From Chara braunii (Eukaryota; Streptophyta; Charophyceae; Charales; Characeae), in the NCBI GenBank assembly GCA_003427395.1, contig BFEA01000454.1:755622-781354 (forward strand): a stretch of 25,733 nt of DNA. The letters are read 5' to 3'. Each line of letters starts with the position of its first letter. Position 1 is the stretch's first letter. The translations under genes were made by a program, and so were the position numbers. Shown one piece after another: positions 18,068 to 25,733 of the stretch. Below the pieces are notes generated by a model. It had not been told where the DNA came from and made no database searches. It was given only the letters and a program-made list of their open reading frames with translations.

Positions 18068-18205
18068 TTTTTTTTTTTTTTTTTGAAACAAAAGCCCCCG
18101 CCAGTGTTAGTGGTGCTGATAAGAGCAGACACCGCTAGCACCTGGGGAGAGGCTCCATCTATTGGTGGGGAGCATCACCTGCTGGAAAACGGGTCCAGCG
18201 TCCCT
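18068..18205 (-). mobile_element. LINE family-B 3' tail, long-tail subtype, inverted (copy 3)
   Basis: On the minus strand the order is GGGACGCTGG, hairpin 1 (18,199-18,181, GCTGGA/TCCAGC), hairpin 2 (18,173-18,152, GCTCC/GGAGC), a further 65 bases with GGTGCTAGCGGTG and CAGCACC, and poly(A) (the T-run 18,068-18,084). The 65-base extension matches that of 5,396-5,456 and can itself pair as GGTGCT/AGCACC. No LINE coding sequence precedes it. Confidence 0.8.
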
Positions 18206-18840
18206 CATACAGACCGATTTTGGAGTACGTTCCTGCCAGCATTGATTGCCCTGGGATCCAGGGGATTGACTGAGGAGGATATTGGTGGGAAGGGGGAACC
18301 TCTTCACCCTGCATTCGGCGCCGGATACACAGCTATACGCTAGTTCCTCCCTCCCCCTGAGCCACACTGAAACCATACTAGCATCTACCTCATCTGCTGA
18401 CATTCTTGGCGAACAAGGGTGGAGCCTGCCAACATTGATTACCCCGCTCCGTACCACTGTAGATCTACAATGGAGAACTGCTGGTGGTTTAAGTGTTTTT
18501 CCTACCTATGCGGGCCTAGCCTACTCGTAGCTCCCACTGTAACCCCACAAAGCATGGCACGCAATGACCCTGGTGGGTCACACACTCACACCCAAGCAAT
18601 CATGCAAGCAGACAAACACATGGGAACTCAGCACGGATGTAAAAATCTCAGCAGCTGGAATCTCAGCAAGTCACACAACCCAACGGCAAAAGTCAGAAAC
18701 AACTGTTTTCTCAGTCTGCGATTTTGCAGGTCATTACACCGGAGAAAATCATACACAAAGACTTGAGGACAATCCCCACATAACTTTGCAGTGGAGAGCC
18801 GAATGTCGGCCGGGCGGAAGACAAGAAAAAAAACACAAGT
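18206..18840. other. Non-coding with a short imperfect repeat
   Basis: No gene is recognised. CCTGCCAGCATTGATTGCCC (about 18,231) recurs with two changes as CCTGCCAACATTGATTACCC (about 18,425). CTGCTGGTGGTTTAA at about 18,480 resembles a MITE-family end without a partner. Confidence 0.4.
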
Positions 18841-19054
18841 GGGAGTTCCATGTTCCTTTGTAGAATAGGCTAGTAATTGACCTTCAAGTACCCCTAGCTG
18901 AAGCCGGGTAATGGCCCCGGTATCATCATTTCGTACTGTATGTGTTCTCAAGTATGTGTTCAGATGGGACGCTGGGCCCGGTTCCCAGCTCGTGTTGCTC
19001 CCCACAAATAGATTGGAGCATTGTTCCAAAAAAAAAAAAAAAAAAAAAAAAAAA
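18841..19054 (+). mobile_element. LINE family-B 3' tail insertion with target-site duplication (copy 4)
   Basis: A 187-base body followed by a run of about 27 A (19,028-19,054). Hairpin 1 (18,971-18,989) is GCTGGG/CCCAGC, a compensated A-T to G-C change in the stem. Hairpin 2 (18,997-19,019) is GCTCC/GGAGC. CACAAGT preceded by A's stands just before the body (18,834-18,840) and again just after the tail (19,055-19,061), a target duplication of 7 to about 15 bases. The element is thus a discrete retroposition event that carries only the 3' region. Confidence 0.8.
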
Positions 19055-19061
19055 CACAAGT

Positions 19062-19199
19062 CCAAGACTGAAAAGAAATGAAGTTAGAAAAAACAACAAT
19101 AACGACACGCTGTTTCGTCGGACTTGCCCTGACTTATCAGGAGGCTGAAGATTTGACTGTCTGTGAAACCCCCATATTGGTGCTTTGTATCATGATCTG
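19062..19199. other. Non-coding, nothing recognised
   Basis: Right flank of the copy-4 insertion; no gene seen. Confidence 0.4.
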
Positions 19200-19640
19200 C
19201 TTTAACCCCTGTTGAAACTGGATAGCCAGCACTTGGCAGCATAAGCAGCAAGGCAAGGGTTAGGCAACAGGGCACTGGACGATAGGCAAACACAAGACAC
19301 ATAGGCTGAGGGCATGGGGAAGGTGGGTGGGCAGCCAAACGGCAACGCAAGCAGCAGGCAACAGGGCAGCGAGGCAGCAAGGCAACGGCAGACCAAGCAG
19401 CAAAGCAACAAGACAGCGAGACAAAAAGCGGCCAAATGGCAAAACAATCAGCAGCTCGGCAGTAAGAGAAATGGGTAGCAAGGCAACGATGCAGCACGGC
19501 AGAAGGCAGCAGATATGGCAGCCAAACTACACGGCAAACAGACAAGGAACATGGAATGACAAGGCAAGTGGATAGGCAGCAAGGCAGCAGAGGAGTGCAG
19601 ACAAGGCAGACCACACATCCAACATTCACCAAAGCAGTCA
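19200..19640. repeat. Degenerate GCAGCAAGGCAACA-type array
   Basis: About 440 bases are dominated by irregular copies of GGCAGCAAGGCAACAGG-like units. All frames read through it as low-complexity peptide (Cys/Leu/Pro-rich on the minus strand), a by-product of the repeat. No regular period is evident by eye. Confidence 0.7.
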
Positions 19641-19969
19641 ATCACCTACTCACACCACAAGCGGAATCCCCAGGTATGTTCACACCACCATCAGAGCCAG
19701 GAAGCCACTCGACATATGTCTGTCATCACTGGAGGAAGACACAGTCACAGGCATCATGAACCGAGCAGGCCCTCTAACAATGCTGCAGGTTCTCCTAACA
19801 AACCAGCTTGACCATTTAACACGTACACAAAGAAACCGAAAAACCGCACTACGAAGGACCAGAGAACGCACCAAGTGGACACCAGAGATGATCTGCAACG
19901 GGAAGAAGAAAAGGCAAAAAGTAGACAGTAGAAAGTTAGGCAAGTGGGAAGGCAGGCAAGATTTACATC
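19641..19969. other. Non-coding, nothing recognised
   Basis: A-rich plus strand with basic-looking open frames on both strands, but no recognisable family. It is the left flank of the nested LINE insertion. Confidence 0.4.
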
Positions 19970-19979
19970 AAACTGATTG
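19970..19979. repeat. Left target-site duplication of the nested LINE pair
   Basis: AAACTGATTG here recurs at 22,994-23,003, directly after the poly(A) tail of the second LINE. The LINE reading frame begins immediately after this copy. Seven bases are unambiguous (CTGATTG); the leading A's merge with the tail on the right side. Confidence 0.6.
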
Positions 19980-21833
19980 GTCCTTACCACAGACCTCCCA
20001 TGGAGAGAACTAGCACTTGAGGAAATTCGACGTTTGGCACCCCAGACCACTGAAGACATCCGCCCTCTCTCTTGGGTTGAGGACCGGTTTTGGAGTATTC
20101 CCAGAACACAGTCTCATGCTCAGGCATTGGGGGATCGCAGGGCTGCTCGAAGGGATCTAGCCCTAGATGATTTCTGGGTCACTTTACTATGCACTTGGCG
20201 CCACCTACCTTTACCAGACAGACCTTTCCCTACCCGGTATGAGGAAGTACTGCGTCAACCAATTTTTGGTAACACATGGATGACAGATAGGAGGGGGGGG
20301 GGGGGGTGTACATCAGCTCGGATCCTCCTTGGGCAACCTGGGTTAAAAATGGAATCATGAGGATAAAAGACCTATGGGACCCAACCAAGGAGGACTGGAA
20401 ATCAGTTGAGCAACTTCGAAAGGAGTTAAGATATGCTCATCACTTACAGAATAACTTAGATCAGATTATTTTCTTCATACCGTTGTCCTGGGTGATAACA
20501 CTAAAGAAGGGACCTACTCTTGTGGAGTCAAATTGGGTAGTCGCTCATCATCCGGATGGGTCTTGGTCTATTGGAAACATAATGTATGTTCTGCCGGATG
20601 GGGCCGTAGTAAATTTCTTTCAGATGCATGGGGATCACTCCCTCTCACGTTCTCCATCAGATAGTTTGGAATTCTTTCCCATCACGACACTCTATCGGAT
20701 TAGGGTTCTAAGGGATTCATCCATACAACAATGGAGGGCCTATAATCTTGGATGCCCCATACCTGAACTTGCAATCGACCCAGAGGAGTGGACATGGCAA
20801 ACAAGCAAAACTGGTAAAAAGTTAAAGAAAGACCGGCCAAGTTTGCATCTCTCCAATGGCAAATTGTGCATCGTTGCTTGCCCACCAATGACTGGCTGAG
20901 TGACCATACAACTTTAGAGCAAAGGGGGCTTGCCTCCCCTTGGTGCCAATTCTGCCTCTTGTCATTCCCTTCACGAAAATATAGGGAAACCATAGAGCAC
21001 ATATTTACACAATGCCCAGGTACGATTCTGATGTGGAGAAGATGGGACTGTGTTTGGAAGCGTTTGACGGGACTGGATTGGCCATGGGATTGGCATGTAA
21101 TATTATTTGGACATTATGGCTCCTCTATCCTAGCATTATCTACCTTCCAAGATAATATTTTTCATCTGGGAAGGAAAGCGGTACTTTGGGCTTTATGGCA
21201 GAAAAGATGTGTGCATGCTATGGAAAAAGTAAGGCTTGAAGGGACAAAACTCACAGATATTGTTAAGCAATTTGTGGAAACAGAAATCCGAGTTCGATGG
21301 GCCAATACTACGAATAAGCTTAAAACTTTTCTTCAGAAAGCAGACATCAAAAAAATTCTCTTACAATTTCAAAAGGACTGGCTTGGGGAGACAAAGGGTA
21401 GGAACATTGGGAAAGTGGAATGGGCTGGGGAAAAGGTTTCGGAAGCGCCACTCAAGCGTGATTATAAAATAGTGTTTAATCGATGGTGGGACTTGGGGCC
21501 TGATGGCATATTAAAAGATGTTGCTGATTTTCCTGAATTCTTCCCTCCTTCGGAACTTGGGTTGGTAGATCTTAAGTGGTATGGGAGAGTTGAGAAATTA
21601 TAGTGCAAATATACTGCAATCTGAGAATCATCTAGGTAGATATGAGAGGAATGCTAGTAAGTTATAGATGGATCAGGCGGTTCTTATAGAACTGAAGAGG
21701 CGGACCTCTAGTCAGTTGGACTATGGTTTAAACACAAAGGATTCATTGTTCTAGGGACGCTGGACCCGATTTCCAGCAGGTGATGCTCCCCACCAATAGA
21801 ATGGAGCTAATTTATTTAAAAAAAAAAAAAAAA
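19980..21833 (+). pseudogene. Family-B LINE, 5'-truncated and broken, with 3' module and poly(A) (copy B2)
   Basis: The longest family-B copy. 19,980-20,290 encodes DLPWREL...RYEEVLRQPIFGN, matching residues about 490-592 of the intact LINE. A G14 run (20,293-20,306) shifts the frame. 20,306-20,815 continues with PPWATWVKNG and LKKGPTL. Around 20,815 about 60 codons present in B1 are missing and the frame shifts again. 20,840-21,603 runs LQWQIVHRCLP, zinc C-Q-F-C and EHIFTQC, to KWYGRVEKL. The RT core is absent, so it is not autonomous. The 3' region ends in hairpin 1 (21,759-21,777), hairpin 2 (21,785-21,807) and 16 A (21,818-21,833). Confidence 0.9.
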
Positions 21834-22996
21834 GATTTATTTCCTCCCTCACGATCAAAGCTACATATCGTATGTTACGACCAAAGGTGGACGTCAACGC
21901 GATTGTCAAAGATCGTTGGGCTAAGCACCTGAATCTGGATGTTCAGTCATTCCGTCCAGTTCGTTTTTTGCTGCTTGCGCACGTCACGGCCTTGCCATAT
22001 CGTAAGTTTGCATCACTACAATGAAAATTATACATCGCTGCCTCCCGACTAATGATTGGTTGATAGATCACTCAACTCCTGAACAACGAGGACTAGCACT
22101 CCCATGGTGCCAGTCCTGTCATATGAAATTTCCTAACCGCAAGATAAGAGAAACAATTGAACATATTTTATTACAGTGCCCTGTATCGGTTCTCTTGTGT
22201 CGCAGATGGGACTTCATTTGGAGACAATTGACAGACTTGGATTGGCCTTGGGACTGGAGGGCTATCGTATTAGGAGCATGGGACTCCCCCTCATCCTCAG
22301 ATTGTGTACATATTTTTTTTTTCCGTCTCACGCAAAACTATAATATGGGCACTCTGGTACAAACGTTATGCATGTGCTTTGGAGGGAGTGAAAATAGAGG
22401 GTTTGGAAATTACTGAAACAATTAAACAGTTTATTCAAACTGACATTCGAGCTCAATGGCGTAACACCCTACTAACATTTCAATAAAAGAAGGATATTCA
22501 CAATGCAATTCTACAATTCTCAAAAGACTGGGGGGGGGGGGGGTAAGGGGGGGGGGTTGGGTCATGTGTCATGGCCAGGGGGAGAGGGTACTGTTGCCCC
22601 TTTCAAAAGAGATTTTCAACTCATTTTCCACAAATGGATGACAATTCAACAAGGCAATCATTTGAGGTCCCCAGAGAACTTCTCTGATTTATTCCCGCCT
22701 TCAGCTATGGCAATAGTAGACAACCTATGGTTTGGACATGCAGCCTAAGTCAGAAAACAACAAGGATTGTTATTGTAACTATTTTCAGAGCATAGACAGG
22801 ATAGAAATGCATGGATATATCTGGCGATCCTCAGCGGACTAAAGAGGCAGGTCTCAGCTCATTTGTCACATGTTTATATTTGTCAACAAGACATTATTCT
22901 GATCGTATGAGGGACGCTGGACCTGCTTCCGCTTTCCAGCAGGTGCTGCTCCCCCCCAAAAAACCGGAGCTTAAAAAAAAAAAAAAAAAAAAAAAA
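21834..22996 (+). pseudogene. Family-B LINE, 5'-truncated and broken, inserted at the B2 tail (copy B3)
   Basis: It starts directly at the end of the B2 poly(A). 21,850-21,960 encodes TYRMLRPKVDV (compare AYRMLRP in B1). A disrupted stretch follows, then 22,021-22,310 with KIIHRCLPTNDWL, zinc C-Q-S-C and EHILLQC. Frame changes occur at about 22,310 (T-run) and at 22,530-22,556 (G14 and G10 runs). The tail (to VDNLWFGHAA) ends at 22,748. The 3' region keeps hairpin 1 (22,916-22,940, longer loop) and hairpin 2 (22,948-22,970), then poly(A) 22,973-22,996. The simplest reading is insertion of B3 into the B2 poly(A) tail. Confidence 0.88.
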
Positions 22997-23003
22997 CTGA
23001 TTG
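22994..23003. repeat. Right target-site duplication of the nested LINE pair
   Basis: AAACTGATTG, matching 19,970-19,979. It follows the B3 tail, not the B2 tail, as expected if B3 landed inside the B2 poly(A). Confidence 0.6.
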
Positions 23004-23022
23004 TGTGTGTGTGTGTGTGTGT
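23004..23022. repeat. Short (GT)n run
   Basis: About nine GT units followed by CACAC, immediately right of the LINE target duplication. Confidence 0.9.
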
Positions 23023-23427
23023 CACACATGCATAGGCCATTCTTACTTCCTGCAGAAAACCATAGGAGACGAAAAGGAGGAGAGGGAGGAGGAGGGGGGA
23101 GCATTGATGGCAAGGCCATCATACATTGGCCATTTGGCAAATGGAGGAGGGGTGACACATCCCCTAAGCGCTTTTCGCTGCTTGCGCCCGTCACGGCTCA
23201 TCAGAGGGCGATTGTCCTCTGGCTCCCCGTGGGGTGTGAGAGAAGGGCAGGGAGAGCATAGCATATGGGGAGGGTAGCACGTTAGGTAGGTACTCACCAT
23301 ATGCTCATTGATTTCAGCATCAGTGATATGCTCATCCATGGCCACCATACTCCTTGTCCTTCAGTGGTGGCATGTGGCCCGTCAGTGATCGCAGTGTCAG
23401 AGCACGGTTGAGCACTCTACTTCTACT
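23023..23427. other. Non-coding, nothing recognised
   Basis: Contains a purine-rich GGAGGAG stretch around 23,075. GCTTGCGCCCGTCACGGC at about 23,181 resembles GCTTGCGCACGTCACGGC inside B3 at about 21,974, which is not LINE-like and may be a shared filler sequence. No gene. Confidence 0.4.
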
Positions 23428-23509
23428 GATCCCTGTCTCACCAACTGCTCACAATAGCTACCCGTGACCGATCCCTGTCTCACCAACTGCTCACAATAGC
23501 TACCCGTGA
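23428..23509. repeat. 42-bp tandem duplication
   Basis: Two copies start GATCCCTGTCTCACCAACTG at 23,428 and 23,470 and are identical over 40 bases. ACTGCTCAC in the second copy (23,486-23,494) pairs with GTGAGCAGT at 23,515-23,523. Confidence 0.95.
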
Positions 23510-23838
23510 GATGGGTGAGCAGTGGCAGTCTGAAGAGAGAGTAGGTGATGCCTTCAAGCTGTAAGCAGCTATGGCGGGAAGTGTTCCCGTAGCTAGGCAC
23601 AACGAAGGTGAGAGAGTAGAAGTGAATTGAGGGAGGCTTAGATGCCTGTCCAACAGTGGGTTCAGCCGCTGAGAGGTCGAGGACAGTGAGGAACCCATTG
23701 GTAGGCAAGGACGACAAGTTGTAGAGAGGGATAGGTTAATGATTGGGTGGGTACGGGGAAGCAGTTACCGGGAGGAGGGAATGCGGGCGGGTGCTGCAGA
23801 ATGGGCTGGGTGTTGGGAGCGGAAGATTGCGTGACTGG
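23510..23838. other. Non-coding, increasingly G-rich plus strand
   Basis: No gene is recognised. From about 23,720 the plus strand becomes strongly G-rich. Confidence 0.4.
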
Positions 23839-23841
23839 GTG

Positions 23842-24018
23842 AACTTGGATGTTGCAAAGATTCTTAAAAAATTTAATCAGATTCTACAAGGTGTTTGTAA
23901 TTATTGCAGTTTTGTACACAATCGTACCAAGCTGCATCGTATTCAATATGTCATACAATATTCCGCCATGGCCACACTAGGTCGAAAACTCAAATTGAAT
24001 AGTGCTGCTAAGGTGTAA
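23842..24018 (+). pseudogene. Group II intron maturase domain X remnant
   Basis: The frame encodes DVAKILKKFNQILQGVCNYC, then SFVHNRTKLHRIQYVIQY, then SAMATLGRKLKLNSAAKV and a stop. This is the signature of the maturase (X) domain of group II intron proteins and MatK-type maturases: I-x-x-x-x-N-x-x-L-x-G, N-Y-x-S, L-x-R-I-x-Y-I-x-x-x-S, T-L-x-x-K-x-K. That domain binds intron RNA to assist splicing in mitochondria or plastids. Only the last 55 or so residues are present, and no RT domain precedes. The segment is A/T-rich between strongly G-rich flanks, so it most likely came from organelle DNA, or less likely is the end of a nuclear maturase gene. Confidence 0.65.
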
Positions 24019-25037
24019 TGGATGAAGGCTGTTCAGTGGGGGTTGCGGGTGAGAGAAGGAATGTGGGTTTGGTGAGAGGCCATGTCGTGTGTATGCATGT
24101 GGGGTGTGCCGTGCACGTGTTGCAGGAGGGTGGCATGTTGGGTGCCGTCAGACCGTGGTGATGGCTCGGGTAGTGGGCAGCAAGTGGCAGGGAGTGGTTA
24201 AGGTGATAGTGCACGCAGGGCGGGAAGCAAGTGGGGAGGAGGTTGTTGACCGTAGGCAGCTACGGTGGTGAGGATGTTTTGTTTGTATGTCCGCAATGGT
24301 CGGCGTTTGGAGGATGGGGTCTTGGCAGGGGGTGATCAGTGGTGAAGTGGTGGGAGAAGGAGGAAAGGATTTCTTTTTGTCTCTGTGGCAAGGGGCACAT
24401 TTTTGGTGACGTTTTAGCGTGGTGAGATTTTGTCGTGGTTCAGTTGGTCCATATCGTACGTGTGCTTTTTCGGGGGGAAGAAAAAGGGACGGAAGGCAAA
24501 AGGAAAGATTATTTGAAAAAAGGGGGGTTACCAGAGGAGAGTACCAAGTTGGAGGTACTGTAGAGGACATTGCTCGTGAGGGAGTACCCAGGGTCAGTGT
24601 GAGTGTGGGGTTTTACTACAGGGGGTGGGATGGTGGCTGGGCTTGGGAGATTGAAGCTGCGTGGCGTTGGGCCACATGGCGACGTGCCGGTTGTGTCCGG
24701 TTTTGTTGGTTCTGTGTGCAGCGATCGCAGGGGGGTTGGACAGGAGGTAAGTGGGGAGGTTGTGGGTGGTTATGGTGGCCAGTAGTTTTACACACTTACG
24801 CATAAGAGTCAGTGGTATTGGTTGTGTTTGTTTGGTGGGAGGTGACTCGTAGGGGCATTTTTGAAGAACACAAATTTTGGGGGCTTCATGCGCAGCGAGT
24901 TCTTTAGGGGACACTTCACAAGTGGGGTCTCATTTGACATTGGTTTTCATTTTATTTGTGGAGTTCTTTTTTTTTTTTTTTTTAAAGCTAATTCTTTTAA
25001 GCCCGACCAATTCAAATACCTGTCAAATCTGGATTCA

Positions 25038-25040
<3 letters not shown>
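24019..25040. other. G/T-rich plus strand, no recognised gene
   Basis: Marked G over C excess on the plus strand. Minus-strand frames (24,148-24,570; 24,594-24,914) are rich in Pro, Thr and His because of this skew. One holds a C-A-P-C pair near CHRDKKK, too little to assign a zinc domain. A T-run at about 24,966-24,983 could be a minus-strand poly(A) tail with no recognised body. Confidence 0.4.
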
Positions 25041-25125
<85 letters not shown>

Positions 25126-25143
25126 CGCGCGCGCGCGCGCGCG
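25041..25143. repeat. Compound microsatellite (TC)35(GC)16
   Basis: TC repeats (25,041-25,110) switch without interruption to GC repeats (25,111-25,143). Alternating GC of this length can adopt Z-DNA, and the polypyrimidine part can form triplex DNA. Apparent Ser-Leu and Arg-Ala peptides are artefacts. Confidence 0.97.
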
Positions 25144-25440
25144 TCGTTGGTTCCACAGGGTCACATGCCAGCATCCCGCCTGCCGCGGCATCGCCACGGC
25201 ACGCCTGCGACTTGTTATACTAGATTGTGAGTTGTTGGATTATGTCCTTATTGTGCTGATTTTTTGGGGGGGATATTCAGCTTGTGGTCATTGGGGGAGG
25301 TGAGTTTGGGTTCGGTGGGCTGGGCACCGGGTATTTGTGTTTTTGCTTTTGCAAATGGACATGGGGTGGGGCTGTTGTACCAGTTTGTGACTTTAAGCTG
25401 TGTCTTACCGTGTTCATATCTACGGGGGGGTGTAGGTGGG
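25144..25440. other. Non-coding, G/T-rich
   Basis: No gene or repeat is recognised beyond the general G/T richness. Confidence 0.4.
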
Positions 25441-25640
25441 TGTGTATATGTTTGTATGTATGTTAATTGGTACTGGTTGTGTACATGAGAGTGTATTCCT
25501 GGGGGGGTGATATCTAGCTGTTAGTGAGTGTGTGTGTGTGTGTGTGTGTCTGTGTGGTGTGTACATGTTTGTATGTATGCTAATTGGTACTGATTGTATA
25601 CATGAGAGTGTATTCCTGGGGGGTTGATATCTAGCTGTCA

Positions 25641-25680
<40 letters not shown>
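25441..25680. repeat. 117-bp tandem duplication containing GT runs
   Basis: TTTGTATGTATG...AATTGGTACTG...GTATTCCTGGGG...GATATCTAGCTG...GTGAGTGTGT starts at 25,451 and again at 25,568. Each unit ends in a GT run (25,528-25,549 and 25,645-25,680). The copies differ at a handful of positions. Confidence 0.9.

Positions 25681-25733
<53 letters not shown>
25681..25733. repeat. (GA)n microsatellite, runs off the window
   Basis: A pure GA run directly following (GT)18. It is cut by the window end, so its length is unknown. Confidence 0.97.

Noticed and set aside
19084-19645. Cys/Leu-rich 185-codon minus-strand frame resembling a membrane protein
   Set aside because: It is a read-through of the degenerate GCAGCAAGGCAA repeat array.
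19958-21839. AAGATTTA as the B2 target duplication (19,958 and 21,832)
   Set aside because: The second copy lies within sequence homologous to B3 coding DNA. AAACTGATTG around the B2-B3 pair explains both ends and the frame start better.
24947-25230. Arg/Glu and Ser/Leu repeat peptides
   Set aside because: They are translations of the TC/GC microsatellite.

Overview
The window reads as nuclear, intergenic, repeat-dominated DNA of a green plant or streptophyte alga. Three signs point there. The U6 snRNA copy at 10,100-10,193 has the plant-type 5' stem (GTCC-TTCG-GGAC) and the plant-type AATCGAGAAA near its 3' end. The start of the window carries the initiator-Met tRNA primer-binding motif TGGTATCAGAGC that is common in plant LTR retrotransposons. 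The LINEs have the C-terminal RT zinc-knuckle layout usual in plants. A charophyte such as Chara would fit, but that is a guess. I see no complete ordinary host gene.

Layout. 1-1,200: leader and probable LTR of a minus-strand LTR retrotransposon. 1,273-4,449: one long uninterrupted LINE reverse-transcriptase frame (family A, 1,058 codons). 4,450-9,750: non-coding DNA with tandem repeats, microsatellites, two related foldback repeats, several perfect hairpins and one poly(A)-tailed LINE 3' tail. 9,775-13,753: a cluster of MITE-like elements ending in ACCACCAGTA, one of them an almost complete palindrome, together with a U6 snRNA retrocopy flanked by a 16-bp target-site duplication. 13,769-16,440: a broken family-B LINE, an assembly gap inside poly(A), a dispersed poly(A)-tailed repeat and a second very short LINE remnant. 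16,440-19,060: a possible LTR start, a weak kinase-like remnant and two more LINE 3' tails in opposite orientations. 19,200-19,640: degenerate GCAGCAAGGCAA-type repeats. 19,980-22,996: two family-B LINE copies nested head to tail and bounded as a unit by AAACTGATTG. 23,842-24,018: an A/T-rich island encoding the end of a group II intron maturase domain. 24,019-25,733: G/T-rich sequence, compound microsatellites and a 117-bp tandem duplication.

The unifying theme is LINE-driven retrotransposition. Seven places carry the same 3'-terminal module. It has a first hairpin (GCTGGA / TCCAGC), followed in six of them by a second hairpin (GCTCC / GGAGC), and most copies end in poly(A). The first stem changes in a compensatory way between copies (GCTGGA/TCCAGC, GCTGGG/CCCAGC, GCTGAG/CTCAGC). 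This argues that the RNA structure is selected, most simply as the site the LINE reverse transcriptase recognises on its template. The U6 retrocopy shows that such machinery also acts on host small RNA here.

Limits: all homology statements come from reading translated motifs and repeats by eye; no database search was run. Element boundaries are approximate unless a duplicated target site is given.
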